Source of the DNA: Cranoglanis bouderius
Taxonomy: Eukaryota > Chordata > Actinopteri > Siluriformes > Cranoglanididae
DNA: 64,000 bases
Reading direction: 5' to 3'
Assembly (NCBI GenBank): GCA_023630585.1
Contig: CM042568.1
Coordinates: 2,360,516-2,424,515 of the forward strand
Shown piece by piece: positions 1 through 10,990 of this stretch (positions are counted from its first letter, which is position 1; each line of letters begins with the position of its first letter). Below the pieces are notes generated by a model. That model did not search any database and was not told the origin of the DNA. It was given only the letters and a program-made list of their open reading frames with translations. The position numbers and the translations under genes were made by a program.

Positions 1-483
1 GTTTTACTGTCGCTCTCATTGTGATGATCCTCCATGCTAAAGTGGTCTAATCCTGTCAGGATCCATCATCACGCCTATAACTGATCTTCAAATCACATCC
101 ACCAGAATATATTTTCAATCCTCATTCTAAAAAACTATTTTAACTAAAAATGTTTGAATTCGGGTCAGATTTAATAATGCAAGCTATTGTTTTATTTGCA
201 ATAATTAGATAAATAAGTAGTAAATCAGTAGTATACTTTATTTTCTGTAATTTTCAATATTCTGAAGGTTGTTTCTACATCAAATATGTATTAAGAGTAA
301 AGCGCTAAGAAATACAAATTATTGTTTATTTATTTGTTTAGTTTTATTTTCAGCCCGTACAGTTAGCTGCCACATCTGTACACACAAAATAAATGCAAAA
401 TCTAAAATTATGTAAAACATAAATTATTGACATACTGTACAGCCTTTAATGTACAGTTAATATTATTTTATTATTATAAACTA
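1..483. other. AT-rich unique DNA, nothing recognised
   Basis: No reading frame, splice-site pair or repeat signature that I can support. It ends where the direct-repeat copy begins. Confidence 0.5.
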
Positions 484-856
484 ATATTTTTTTGCAGCCA
501 CTTGAGACGCATCTCTAACTCAGCTTCACTGAAATAAATATTTCTCTCTCTGTATTTACTTCCTCAGATCTTGGATAACTGTAGTCTGCTAAATTCTTTC
601 CTTTTATTGGCTCTCTAGTTTTACACCTGCATAAATAAAGGTGTGTTTTATGTAAATTAGATAGCTATGAGGGTAAAGTAGAGTGTTGTATGCCTAGGAC
701 ATGTAAATAAGGGACTAGTGGGCGGAGCTTGTATCCACGCAATGTTCAGTCACTCTCTCTCCCCGCAATGCCACGACTGACCACCAGAGGTCGCGCTCTC
801 CTGAGTCTTCATTTCATTTCCTCTAATCATTTTCCTTACCACACTGTGTGAGTTTA
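484..856 (+). repeat. Dispersed/direct repeat, copy 1
   Basis: From the poly-T/GCAGCCACTTGAGAC start to CACACTGTGTGAGTTT, this copy aligns along its length with 2936-3322, with many substitutions and small indels. The frame open in copy 2 on the minus strand is broken here by an indel and a stop, so the repeat is non-coding. The CTCF-like core at 781-794 is CCACCAGAGGTCGC, one mismatch from the motif in copy 2. Confidence 0.8.
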
Positions 857-1827
857 AAAGTTATAATACTAATAATTATCTGGTGCGGATGCGGCAGAAG
901 ATTAAGTATTTCTTTATTTGTAAAGTAACATCTTTCTTTAGGCTAGTTTTGTTGCTGTGATATGCACCATTATGTCATAGTATTGTTTTTATTTCTCGAA
1001 ATATTCTGACTTTATTCTAGTAATATCATATATTATGACTTTTTTTTCTTCTCTCAAAACGGGTAAGCCTACATCATCATTTCTCTTTTCGAGAAATAAA
1101 GTACACATTGTCTTGGTAAAGATTTTTTATTTTATTTAATATTTTAAATATACAAAATGGTTAAAAATTGTGATATTAAAATGGCACAAGAGTATTTGCT
1201 CAGAGTTTTCTCATTATATTACATGTACTTCATACATCATTGCAACCAGGTTAAATAACGGAGTGAACAAAATTAGATATAAACCTTATTATATATTGTG
1301 CACATAGTCTTCATTGATACTGGTGCATTTATTTGAAGGTTTTAATTGAACAAAACATTCCAACCACACATCTCCTCACACAACTTCAATTAAAGTTCAC
1401 ACAGCTGAAAAGAAACATAAAACCAAATATAAAATACACACCTGGAGTCTGCTCTCAATAATGCACACCAAAATGTTCATCAGTAATGTAACATGAAACG
1501 TTTTGAGGTTGTAATGTGCAGGTCACCATGTTGGGATTAAACACACTTCAATAGCAGACACATTTATTTCACACATGTTTTTGCATTAGCAACATGTAGG
1601 CTTTATTAGAGACTAAACACATGATAACTTTCACCTCATGAGGAGGTTTGCAGGCTTCAGCTAAACAAATCCAGTCAGAAAGACGAGTGCGTGTAAGATG
1701 CTGAGCTACAAACAGCATGATGTTAAAGTGACAGATCAGTATTATTTAAAATCCACAAAATGACTCTAAAGGAATTATGAAATTATTTCTACATTAAACG
1801 GATCCTCTTTTTATAGATGAACTTTGC
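857..1827. other. AT-rich unique DNA, nothing recognised
   Basis: No convincing coding frame. It would be intergenic, or the 3' UTR of the minus-strand receptor tail that ends at 1828. Confidence 0.4.
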
Positions 1828-2361
1828 TCACTCCTCTATGACTGCATTCTCGATTCTGTCTTCATCAGTGTGAGCTGTTAAAGAAATGAAAAAGGTCATT
1901 TGTTTCATTACAATTTTATTCCAGGTGTTTATGAGAGAAAAGCAACCAAACTGCATTTAAGTGTCAGTGCCTCAGATGTGTTAGAAAATGAACATCATTC
2001 ATTCAGTCGTCTTCAGTAACTTCAAAATGTTTTTCAGTTACTACAACTAATGACTAAAGTTAATTATATTTTTTATAGAATATTTGACACACTGATTGAA
2101 GTGTCTGTCATGTGTAAATTCACCCTCAGACCTCAGCACAAACAGATATGCTTTGTTTTATATCATATTTACATTTAAATCTTACTGTGAGTGCATTTTA
2201 GAACAAGTGCTTTAACACTCAAGTGTGGATTTTTTATTTTTAAATTAATTAAAGTTAGTTTGCTCGTTATGTGAAACGTACCGAAAGAGTTCTTACCTCG
2301 AGCTCTGTAACATTTGACCAGCAGAATGATGGTCACCAGCAGATAGCCAGGGTAAGCCGTA
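1828..2361 (-). pseudogene. C-terminal tail of a probable single-pass membrane receptor (two exons)
   Basis: On the minus strand an exon at about 2361-2297 reads TAYPGYLLVTIILLVKCYRAR, a hydrophobic segment followed by basic stop-transfer residues. It ends at a consensus donor, CGAG|GTAAGA. The next exon, 1874-1828, follows a strong acceptor (TTTCTTTAACAG) and reads HTDEDRIENAVIEE then stop, in phase. This layout (65-nt transmembrane exon, short acidic cytoplasmic exon) is typical of type I immune receptors of fish, but no Ig domain, ITIM or signal peptide is visible upstream (2.4-4.4 kb). It may be a gene fragment or the end of a gene whose other exons are lost. The upstream acceptor (CTGTCAAG) is uncertain. 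Confidence 0.35.
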
Positions 2362-2399
2362 CTTGACAGTTGATAGCATGGATTTTTATAATGTTGGGG

Positions 2400-2632
2400 G
2401 CGGGACACTTCAGATTCTAGAGAGAATTTGATTGGACAGACAATCTGAAGTGCAGAATGATGTCATCAAAATTGGTGGTAGAGAGAGACTGTAAATTTTT
2501 AATGCGTATATCTTCTAAATGTGAATTTTGTCATTGTTTTAGAGCTCACTAGTGTAAAGATAACCTTAAGGCTGACATATTCATACTAAAAGCCACAAAA
2601 CTTCAATTTTGATTTCATGGTGACTTTTATGA
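2400..2632 (-). repeat. Dispersed repeat R, copy 1
   Basis: The stretch containing CTTCAGATTCTAG through TTGATTTCATGGTGAC is the diverged reverse complement of 12155-12364. Shared blocks include ACTTCAGATTCT, TTGATTGGACAGA, GCGTATATCT and TTCATACTAAAAGC. No terminal inverted repeat is clear, so the class is unknown. Confidence 0.7.
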
Positions 2633-2935
2633 AAAGTAGTGCCGGCAATGGAGGGCAAAGACAAGGGCATGGTGAGGAAGAAATAGAAACAGTCAAACGA
2701 AAAAAAAAGTGATGTATGACGTTACAGATATTTTACACCATAATTCTCATTTCCGCACAGCAAGAAAGGTCACTTGATTCAGAAATATCACTCCAGCCAG
2801 GAAGCCAAAGTTGGCAACCCTGCCACAAAAGACATCAGTAGTTGTCGCTTCATGCCCACTAGCGTGAACGTAACACACTCTACTCTCATAACAAACAACC
2901 ACCATCGTGGTTTTCCATTCATTTATTTTATTTCA
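2633..2935. other. Nothing recognised
   Basis: Unique sequence between two repeats, with no supported gene. Confidence 0.4.
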
Positions 2936-3322
2936 GGTTTTTTTTCTTATTTGCAGACACTTGAGACTCATCTCTAACTCAGCTTCACTCAAATGAATTT
3001 TACCCCCTGCTATATTTACTTCCTCCGATCTTAGATAACTGTAGTCTGCTAAATGCGTTCCTTTTATTATCTCACTACCACAACACTTGCATAAATGGCA
3101 TCTTTTATTTAAACTAGATTGAGAATATGAGGATAAATAGGAGAGTGTTGTAACATGTAACATGATATGTAAATAAGGGACTAGCTTGTGGAGCTTGCTT
3201 CCACGCAGGTTTCTGTCACTCTCTCTCGCCACAATGCCCTGACTGACCACCAGAGGGCGCGCTTTCATTTCATTTCCTGTAATAATATTTCTTCCCAAAC
3301 TGTGTGTAAGTTTGAGTTGTGA
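2936..3322 (+). repeat. Dispersed/direct repeat, copy 2
   Basis: Same orientation as the copy at 484-856 and about 2.45 kb from it. It is collinear from TTTGCAGACACTTGAGAC to ACTGTGTGTAAGTTTGAG. The copies are clearly diverged, so the duplication is not recent. The pair flanks the receptor tail, so either a local duplication or two independent insertions of one family is possible. Confidence 0.8.
3247..3260 (+). promoter_or_regulatory. CTCF core motif match
   Basis: CCACCAGAGGGCGC fits the vertebrate CTCF core (CCASYAGRKGGCRS) at every position. It sits inside direct-repeat copy 2, about 1.3 kb upstream of the dnajb6 CpG promoter. Occupancy cannot be judged from sequence. Confidence 0.5.
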
Positions 3323-4040
3323 TTCCTGTTTTACTTTGTAGTTCTTTATGTGCATGTCTGCCTGACCCCGTGTTAAATAATTTACTTCTTAATTACTTAA
3401 TTAACTGCTATAAATAGTTAGCTATAGGGATTAAGTATAAGTAGTGCATTGTGTGTATAAACTCCTATCTGATCCCTGATACAGAAAATGAACATGAACT
3501 TCACGTGTGTGAGTAATGTTTCTTGAATTGTAATGTTAACATGATTCTTGAATTCTGTGAAATTTACACGCATTGTTTTTAAACACGTCATGCAGTCGTA
3601 CATGCTTTCATTCCCGCATGTGATTCGTTTCTACGCAATAAGTTTATTTTCACAAGCAAAACATAAAAAAACTAGTCCCATCGCTAGTTGGGACCAGGTA
3701 TGAACTGGAGTGATGCAGCTGAGGCTGAAGAACTGTCTGAGTCAGAATTCACACACCATGTGGTCATCTGTGTCCCCCCCCAGTGTTTCTTAGGGCATAC
3801 TGGTAGGGTTCATATTTAATTTTAAAAGTCTAGGCCACACCCACTTTGGGTTTACAGATGCAGATATTTGGAGCACTAAACAGATTCAGATAGTGGCATT
3901 GCATTACACCTTTACTATAAATGCATTTGGATGAATCTAAACTAGTTAAGATAATAATTTACCAACACCAGTGCTTAGTCCTAAATGATTTCCGTTTCCA
4001 CTACCACTGTACATTTGCATGGCTCTTCCTGAAAAAACAA
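3323..4040. other. Nothing recognised
   Basis: AT-rich, with no coding evidence. A short (AAAC)n stretch occurs near 4040-4065. Confidence 0.4.
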
Positions 4041-4074
4041 AACAAACAAACAAACAAAAACAAAAAAACAATAG

Positions 4075-4265
4075 AAACCATTACAGAAATTCTAATGGTT
4101 TGCATTACAAATACCATTACCATTATTGGTCCTTAATGGTATCTATTAGATATAACATGGCACCAATAGAAGGCAACAAATTATTAGTAGAGACCCACAG
4201 GGACCATTACAGCCTCCATTAAAACCAATAAAATTCCCATTAAAACCATTACAAATAGTATGTGG
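4075..4265 (+). repeat. CCATTA-rich dispersed repeat
   Basis: Repeated CCATTA/AACCATTAC words. The part around AGAGACCCACAGGGACCATTAC reappears reverse-complemented at about 30625-30712 (GTAATGGTCCCTGTGGGTCTCT). This looks like a short non-autonomous DNA element, class not determined. Confidence 0.6.
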
Positions 4266-4334
4266 GTTTGTATTTCCAAGAATGCAGCATGTCACCAAGA
4301 AACCACAAGATATAAACACATCTCTCCTAAAGAT

Positions 4335-4425
4335 GTCAGAAAACTTGTAATAGTTCTGACACTGGAGATGAATAAATGTTGAATAAACGTCTCCTTACAA
4401 TTTATAATTTGAGGGTTTATGTAAA
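4335..4425 (-). repeat. Repeat X fragment
   Basis: Contains CTGACACTGGAGA, AAACGTCTCCTTAC and ATGATCTGTTACT, in the same order as the minus-oriented copy at 39830-40215. This is a short decayed piece of the repeat X family. Confidence 0.5.
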
Positions 4426-4496
4426 TGATCTGTTACTAAAGAAACAATAACGTGATAGAAACAGTACATTTAATATACAGTAAACATTGTCTTCTG

Positions 4497-4700
4497 GAAC
4501 AACTCCGGGGAGAACGAGAAAAACTCGAACATGGCAACCCTGAGTACAGACGCGAACGTTGCACAGCAGCGCGCATGCGCGGGGTGTAGACACGTGTTTT
4601 CCTCTCTGCGCATGCGCAGAAGCTGTTCTGCGCGTTAGGCAGCGCAGTGGCGACAGAAGTCTCTGGAATATACTCTCGCTTGTGATTTTATAAACTCTGG
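4497..4700 (+). promoter_or_regulatory. dnajb6: CpG-rich TATA-less promoter with two NRF1 motifs and an E-box
   Basis: The surroundings are AT-rich, but this block is dense in CpG. It holds two NRF1-type palindromes, CGCGCATGCGCG at 4570-4581 and TGCGCATGCGCA at 4607-4618, with a CACGTG E-box at 4591-4596 between them. No TATA box is evident. NRF1 sites of this form are typical of housekeeping CpG-island promoters, and the position just upstream of the presumed exon 1 supports assignment to dnajb6. Confidence 0.75.
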
Positions 4701-4881
4701 AGTTCTGGGGGTTTCCTCCGTTTATTTCTAATCGATACTGGGCGAGTTACGAGCACAAGTGGTGCATGTTATCACACGGAGAACTGAAGTAAATAAATAA
4801 ATAAAGCGACTTTATCGTCATTACTGCAAGAATAAACAGAAGGAGGTCAGAGACAGGAAAGCGGCACGCGCTGAGCAGCAG
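4640..4881 (+). other. dnajb6: dnajb6 non-coding exon 1 (5' end approximate)
   Basis: This GC-rich stretch lies just downstream of the NRF1-type sites and ends at a plausible donor, CAG|GTCTGT (exon end 4881). It carries no long reading frame, so it would be 5' UTR joined to the exon beginning at 12999. Known vertebrate DNAJB6 genes also begin with a non-coding exon and a long first intron. The transcription start is a guess; only the donor is visible. Confidence 0.55.
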
Positions 4882-5578
4882 GTCTGTAATTCAATTAAAC
4901 ATTCATGTACTCTTGTATTTATTTGTTGTCTTTGGGTGTTGGTAGTTTTCCCTCTCCTTGTGGTTCAGTAGGCCTGTGGAAATGAGTTCTTACATACATA
5001 ATTTACCTGCGGTGAAGATAATTAAGTTACCTGGACATCTAGGTGATACCCAGGTAGCTTGTTTGTTTGTTTGTTTGTTTGTTTGTTGCTTTTGTTTCTG
5101 ATATTTTTTTTTTCCAGAAACTTCCTCACACTAATAAAACTTTCAGAGAGTCTATTATGGTCCTGATATACTAATTAACATCTCTAACAGTCAGAAGAAC
5201 CTTCTAGAAACCTTTCCACAAACATCTCTGCCATCTCCCTCTTTTTATCAATTAATTAATTAATTAATTAATTAATTTATCCATTCATTTTTTTTTTTTT
5301 TTTAAATGAATCATTTTGTCATCTGTTGTGGTGGATTAATCCGTACCATGGTACCTGGTACCTTTCCTAACTCTGGAAACCTTCCAACATTCCCAACATT
5401 CCACTATTCTTTGTGTTGTAACAAAGTGGAAGTGTTGCCATGGTAGCAGTTATGTCCCTGGAGGTGTTCTAACCTGCGCACCCGTGTTATATATTTGTAT
5501 GTTGTGCTTTTAGTTCTGCTATTAAAGGTCCACACAAAACCACGATTTTTATTTAGAACAAATAACCCAGTGAAAAAT

Positions 5579-5805
5579 GAAGAAGAAGAAGAAGAAGCCG
5601 CCTTTATTTGACACATATACATTACAGCTTGTTAGGAAGCTGGGGTCAGAGCACAGGGTCAGCCATGATACGGCGCCCCTGGGGCAGAGAGGGTTAAAGG
5701 CCTTGCCCAACGGTCCAACAGAGGCAGCTTGGCGGTGCTGAGGCTTGAACCCTGACCTTCTAACAAGTAACCCAGAGCCTTAACAGTTGAGCCACCACTG
5801 CCCCC
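5579..5805 (-). mobile_element. tRNA-derived SINE
   Basis: Read on the minus strand it starts GGTGGCTCAACTGTTAAGG (A-box-like) and continues with GGTTCAAGCC (B-box-like). It then has the body AAGCTGCCTCTGTTGG and GGGGCGCCGTATCATGG, and ends CAAATAAAGGCGGC followed by a (TTC)n tail. A Pol III head plus a simple-repeat tail defines a SINE. Two shorter relatives lie at 11814-11930 and 20680-20797, all in the same orientation. Confidence 0.75.
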
Positions 5806-6230
5806 GATGATTCATCCTGCACTCGTCCAATTTGCGTCTAATCAAATGCTATCCAGAACACGTTAGCCTTTACAAGCTGGCAGGGACAAATCGCTCGACA
5901 GTAACTAGTTAGAATCAAACTTCTGTGAAGTGTGTCTGATCTCCTTTTGTGAACGTGTCCTTTCACTTTCATAAAGCTACACGACGGTCAGATGGACTGA
6001 AGTGTTTAGGGACAGGTAAAGACGAGAGCTGGACATGCTGAATGGGATTAATCTTCTCAGACTCAGCGGCAGGTTGCTGATTGAAGCTGCACTCCCGCCC
6101 TGTGCGATATTGAATCCCCTAAATGATCCAACAAGCAGTTGACCTTATCGTCTCCCAGCGTGTGACATTCATCGACTATGGATTGTACTGATGGACTGAG
6201 GCCACTGGACCACAGTGTAGAGAGAGAGAG

Positions 6231-6268
6231 AGTGTGTGTGTGTGTGTGTCTGTGTGTGTGTGTGTGTT
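6231..6268 (+). repeat. (GT)n microsatellite
   Basis: GT dinucleotide run interrupted once by CT; a second short GT run lies at about 6511-6528. Confidence 0.9.
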
Positions 6269-6895
6269 AGGTTTATTTCCACCATGAGAAACCAATCAAT
6301 GGCTTGTGGGATCATGAGCAGTATGCCATCATCCTGTCGTTCCCCTGAACTATCACAGATCGATGATGGTATCGCTCATGGCTTTGGATCCATCACTGGT
6401 TCCCGATACTATCGTTAATCTTCCCAAGCACAGTAAAGTCAGCAGGTTAAAACATGCTCTGGGAAGGCGTCTGGAGGAAGTGCAGTGGATGCGACATGGA
6501 GAGAGGAAGTGTGTGTGTGTGTGTGTGACACACTGTCAATGCTTTTTTTTGTCGATGCTTGGACAGTGTTCTGGTCCTGAAGGTCCTAACAGATGAGCTC
6601 TATCAGGTGTATTGTGTGTACGGAAATCCTGAAACCGTGTGAGGCAGTGGGTCCTCATGACTGGAGCTGCTGTAACTGATAAGTTGTAGAGACTCGGGTA
6701 AAGGAAATGCTTGCGTCACGTTCGTAGCAGTATAAGGTTTAGTGTTGAAGCAGCGTAATATAGTACTTTAAGTGCTCTGTGTTAAAGAGTGGAGAAAGGG
6801 ACAGAATGTGAGACAGAGAGTAGTGTAGGTCAGCTGGTGACTCAGATGGATAAAGGAGGTTGAGGTTCTTTGCGACACTGTGATTGTATCCCAGC

Positions 6896-7085
6896 TAGAA
6901 AGGGCACAGTGGATATAAATAGCAGTCAAAGAAGATACTTCAGTTTGTAACTCGGCACCTTCATGTCCTTTGTCTAGTTTGTCTACATAAGAGACTGTGT
7001 TACTGAGGGCTGTTGGAAGTCGTGTGACCAAACAGCTACGGCAGAACCTTTTTTCATTTTGACTGCTGTTTATGTACCCGGGTTC
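6896..7085 (+). repeat. 190-bp direct duplicate, copy 1
   Basis: Shares AGAAAGGGCAC, GGATATAAATAGCAGTC, AGATACTTCAGTTTGTAACT and TGTACCCGG, in order, with 8253-8445. Copy 2 has an extra short insertion near TTTAGCCTTG. The sequences outside the duplicate are unrelated. Confidence 0.8.
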
Positions 7086-7194
7086 ATAAAAACAGACCAG
7101 ACAAATTTCACTGCCAAGTATATAACCTCCGCCTGTCTCACTAACTGAAACACTAAATCTGATGCTAAACTCATTCCACTTGCTGAAAACTACT

Positions 7195-7480
7195 TGAATT
7201 GGTGAAATCGCAATCGCACGAAATAGTTTTGCACGCTCTTACGAAGTGATGCTTGTTGGTCAGTGAGACCTTTTAGCTGCACTCGTGTTCGAGGCACGTG
7301 AATCGGAGAGGGCTTTGGCTCCACGTGCCTTGTGATGACGTCACGTGACGCGTCTCGGCTTAAATCTGAGGTCATTTCGAAAAAAAATTGCAAGCTCCTC
7401 CGAATACTGCGTCGTTTGCTTGATTTGGTGTTCATCCCCCCCCCCGATCGCGAAATTGCGAAATCTCGGAGGGACTGCTC
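7195..7480 (-). repeat. Dispersed repeat Z, copy 1
   Basis: Reverse-complement relative of 24803-25200. Shared blocks include TCACGTGACGTCATC, AGCCAAAGCCCTCT, GAACA/GAACACGAGTGCAGC and the motif TGCGATCGC near the end. CpG-rich for this region. Probably a non-autonomous DNA transposon. Confidence 0.65.
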
Positions 7481-7599
7481 AGTTTTCGATGAATCGGCTC
7501 TTTTTTTGGGATCGACTTCGACGTGAACCAAAATCAGGATGGCAGTTCGATGACGTGACGCACAAGGTATATTAAGAGATAGGTGATTCGTAACTAATC

Positions 7600-8252
7600 A
7601 TTTCTGACCCCCGCCTAGGAAAAATCGAGCAAAACGCCCCCACAGCTTCTACAACTCCTCAACTAAAAAATATACATATTGTACGTATGCTAGGAAAATT
7701 GAACCATGTAGCATTATCAGTGGTGCTGGGTGGAAAGATGGTTTAACAAGCTAATTGATTCAGACAGGACAGGGTTCGACTCGTACACCAAGACCATGCT
7801 CAGTCGTTTTCAGACCATGGAGTTGGCATGCAAACTACTGACTGTTTGGCAAAAGTAGCACATATAGCTGGAACAACTAGAAAGGTAGGTTCACCACACG
7901 TTCTCTGTTTCTCATTGCCCCATGGATGTGGTTTTTGCTGAATGCATTCTCTTCCACTGTTATTCCTCACATCCACCTGACCTTTGCTTCTTTTCTACCT
8001 TGCTGTAGTCAGGGGTCCAACTCAGCCCTGTGTATCTCAGTGTTATTACCCCCAACACCTTCTAGGGCTTTGGGTGATCCTCAGCTTGTAGAGCAACTCA
8101 CTCTACATTTGCACCTTCTCTCAAACCTCACTGTAGTTCCACTTTTAGGTTATTCAAGTCAGTACGCTGCATCACCAGCTGCTCGTAAGTGTTTTGAGAG
8201 AAACCCAACCATTGCCAAAAGTGCTGGCTAAACATATTCACTTCCTTGCCGG
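7600..8252. other. Intron 1, nothing recognised
   Basis: No supported exon. Open frames here lack splice sites and similarity. Confidence 0.4.
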
Positions 8253-8445
8253 AAAGGGCACGGTTGGATATAAATAGCAGTCGAACAAGATACTTCAGTT
8301 TGTAACTCGGCACCTTCATGTCTTTTGTTTAGCCTTGTTTAGTTTGTCCACATAATAGACTGGTTTATTGGGAACTCCATCGGAAGTCGTGCGATTAAAC
8401 AGTGAAAGCAGAACCTTTTAATTGTTACTGCAGTTCTTGTACCCG
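8253..8445 (+). repeat. 190-bp direct duplicate, copy 2
   Basis: See the copy at 6896-7085; spacing is about 1.36 kb. Neither copy begins TG or ends CA in a way that would suggest LTRs. Confidence 0.8.
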
Positions 8446-9186
8446 GAGTAAACAAATCATAAATGTATTAGCAATCCCACCAGATAAATAAAAAGCTCCG
8501 ATGTGCTCCAAACCTACATAACAAGAGCGTCTTGTAATAAGGTCTGGGAAGCTAGTTAGCTAATTAATTAAGAGCATTGATAAAGACCAAGGGAAACAAG
8601 CCGGCATATGACTGCGTAGCACGTCGCGCTTGTGCCCTCGACAAAAAGTCAGCATGGTGTCGGTCAGCGCTTGAGCAGAGTGTATTGTTCTGTCCTCACA
8701 CCACTCCTGAAACAAATTATTCAAATCTGGCTCGCACAAGGTGACTGCAGTGTGACGGCTCTGCGCGGATTTCATCAGTGTTTCCACAGACCTGCATTTT
8801 CCTGACTCTGAAATGATGTGTCATCAGTGCACTCTAATGAATCCACCTAGTAAAAGTCATTTTACCGACAGCCGGATCTCGCCTCGGTCCAGGTGTGTAG
8901 TGCATTGGGATTCAGACCTGTGCACTACAGTTACAGCAACACGCTGAGTCCGGTTATTAAAATTGTTGGGAAAAAAAGAAAAATAAAGGAGTTTTTTTTT
9001 TTTTTGTTCTTTTTCTGTTTGTTAGCTTCTTGTGGGCCGGATAACTAGGAATAAAAAAAAAAAAACCAGATAGCCTGGACACGGAGCCGAAATCCGTAAC
9101 CTAAATCCACATTTTTAGTATTTTTTTTGGCTAAAATGGTATTCTTTTTGCATGATGTAAGTAGCATTTTGAAACGTCCTGTTATA
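8446..9186. other. Intron 1, nothing recognised
   Basis: Unique DNA with short poly-T and poly-A tracts near 8992 and 9053. Confidence 0.4.
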
Positions 9187-9961
9187 CAGACCCCTCCGAA
9201 ACTATTGGAACGGCAAGGCTAATCCATTTGTCTGTGCTGTACGCCAAAGACATTCGGGTTTGAGATCAGAAGATGGACACGAGACGAGAGTTTAGGATTT
9301 CAGCATTTACTTCCTGGTATATTTACATCTAGGCGTGTTAAACAACATAAAACATCGTATCAGACCACCCGGTGTTTAGGTGAGCAAAAGTATAGGAACA
9401 GATCAAGAAGTCTTGAAGTAAATAACACTTATTTGGTTGCATGTCCTTTGCTTGCAATAACCGCATCAAGCCTGCGACTCGCTGACACCACCAGACTGCT
9501 GGTTTCTTCTTTTGTGTTGCTTTTCCAAGCTTTTACCACAGCTTCTTTCAGTTGTTGTTTGTATCAGGGTGTTTCTCCCTTCAGTCTCCTATTCAGGAGG
9601 TGAAATGAAATGTCAGTCTAAAACCTTCCACTTCCCCCCTCCTCCATGAAGTCCTTTGTTGTGTTGGCAGTGTGTTTTGGATCATTGTCTTGCTGCATGA
9701 TGATGAAGTTTCTCCCGATTAGATTAGATCGGTTGCATTTCTCTGTAAATTGACAGACAAAATGTTCCTGTAAACTTCTGAATTTTTTGCCGTTCGAATA
9801 TTTTTGCTCGCCTACCAATTGGGTGGTCTGATGCAAAATGTGCCATGTTGTTTAACACATCTGCATATAAATACCGGGTTAATTAAAAGCTGAAATTGTA
9901 AACTCTTAAGTAAAACCAAATTGAATTGGCCTTGCTGTTCCAGTAGTTTCAGAGGGGATTG
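9187..9961 (-). mobile_element. Internally deleted Tc1-like element
   Basis: Flanked by TA on both sides (9185-9186 and 9962-9963). The inverted ends match over about 30 bp: left begins CAGACCCCTCCGAAACTATT, and the right end reversed begins CAATCCCCTCTGAAACTACT. At 775 bp it is about half the usual length. A minus-strand remnant reads [19 protein letters not shown], the second catalytic Asp region of a Tc1 transposase; the HTH and the DPxxNPIE part are missing. Confidence 0.85.
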
Positions 9962-10050
9962 TACTAGCAGATAGAAAGTGTCTGAATTGGTCTAGGTCAT
10001 AAGAAACATGTCTATCTCCAGCCCAAGCTCATACAGTGTGTAAACAACAA

Positions 10051-10109
<59 letters not shown>
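10051..10109 (+). repeat. (TC)n microsatellite
   Basis: About 29 uninterrupted TC units. Confidence 0.95.
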
Positions 10110-10111
<2 letters not shown>

Positions 10112-10539
10112 ATCTCTCGGCATGTTCTTGTTTCAGATTTCCCTTTGACAGTGTTAAATTGCCTTTTTCCACTCTGCTGCTCTTGCTCTGTCTTTATAGG
10201 TCTAACCTTTGTGCTTTAAGGAGAGCCTGAAGTAGGACTTAGCAATTTGGTTATAGCCTATATGCTGGTTTGTATTATAATACTGTCACAGGTAAGTATT
10301 TTTGGGGAACCAGCTTTTCAGTTTGAACCTTGCTCCTTGCTTGTTAAGATAAAGCACTCATCTAGTAGCTTCAAACAACAAAACCCACCCATCGTTTAAA
10401 GTTACCGAGTTAAAAAAAAAAGTAAGCGATACTGATTTGCAAATAAATACTTCAGGATAATAGCAATTACCAAAGCGCTGTTGAATTTTTGAGTCTGTTT
10501 GGTCAGAATGCGTCGACAGTAGTGCACCCACAAATCACG

Positions 10540-10990
10540 GGTTTATTTCGGTTCAATGCGCTCGTTCTAATACGTTTTCGTTTCCATAGTAACAGCTCAT
10601 TCACAGGGACTTGTCCGGCGGATGGTCTATAAGATGCAAGTCGTCTAATAAACAAATTATAAACGTTCTTTTATTTGAACAAAAAAATAATAATAATAAC
10701 GTGAAATCGGTGTTATGGTGAAGTTTTCTGTAATGAGACATTTATTTAACATTGATGGAAGGAGTCTCCAGTGTCAGTGCCTTGTAACAGTCAGAGGTTT
10801 TCAGGCATCTTCAGGACAGAGCTGCATTTGTTTGTCATATTATAATTCAAGAGAAAGAAAAAGAGAGGCCGGCGAGGAAACCGCTGCGGTGTAAGAGAAA
10901 TAAAACACTTTGGGACGTGCTGTACAGAACCTCCGCTTCATCACACCATCCTGTCTGTCGTTATTTCACGTGGATTATTATACTATAATC
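10540..10990 (+). repeat. Repeat X copy
   Basis: Shares with 17370-17995 the blocks CGTTTCCATAGTAACAGCTC, CAGGGACTTGT, GGAAGGAGTCTCCAGTGTCA, AAGAGAGGC and AATAAAACACTTTGGGACG. This is a family of roughly 0.6-0.7 kb seen about ten times here in both orientations; class unknown, no coding capacity. Confidence 0.7.

Noticed and set aside
484..3322. LTR pair of a 2.8-kb retrotransposon
   Set aside because: No TG...CA borders, no primer-binding site or polypurine tract, no gag-pol frames between, and high divergence between copies.
2933..3355. 140-codon minus-strand frame as a gene
   Set aside because: The collinear repeat copy at 484-856 has a frameshift and stop in the same frame, so no coding constraint is visible.
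4489..4500. Heat-shock element upstream of dnajb6
   Set aside because: Only a single TTCTGGAA dyad is present; a functional element usually needs at least three alternating GAA units.
7190..7575. Three overlapping frames around 7.2-7.6 kb
   Set aside because: The region is a copy of dispersed repeat Z, and frames differ between the two copies.
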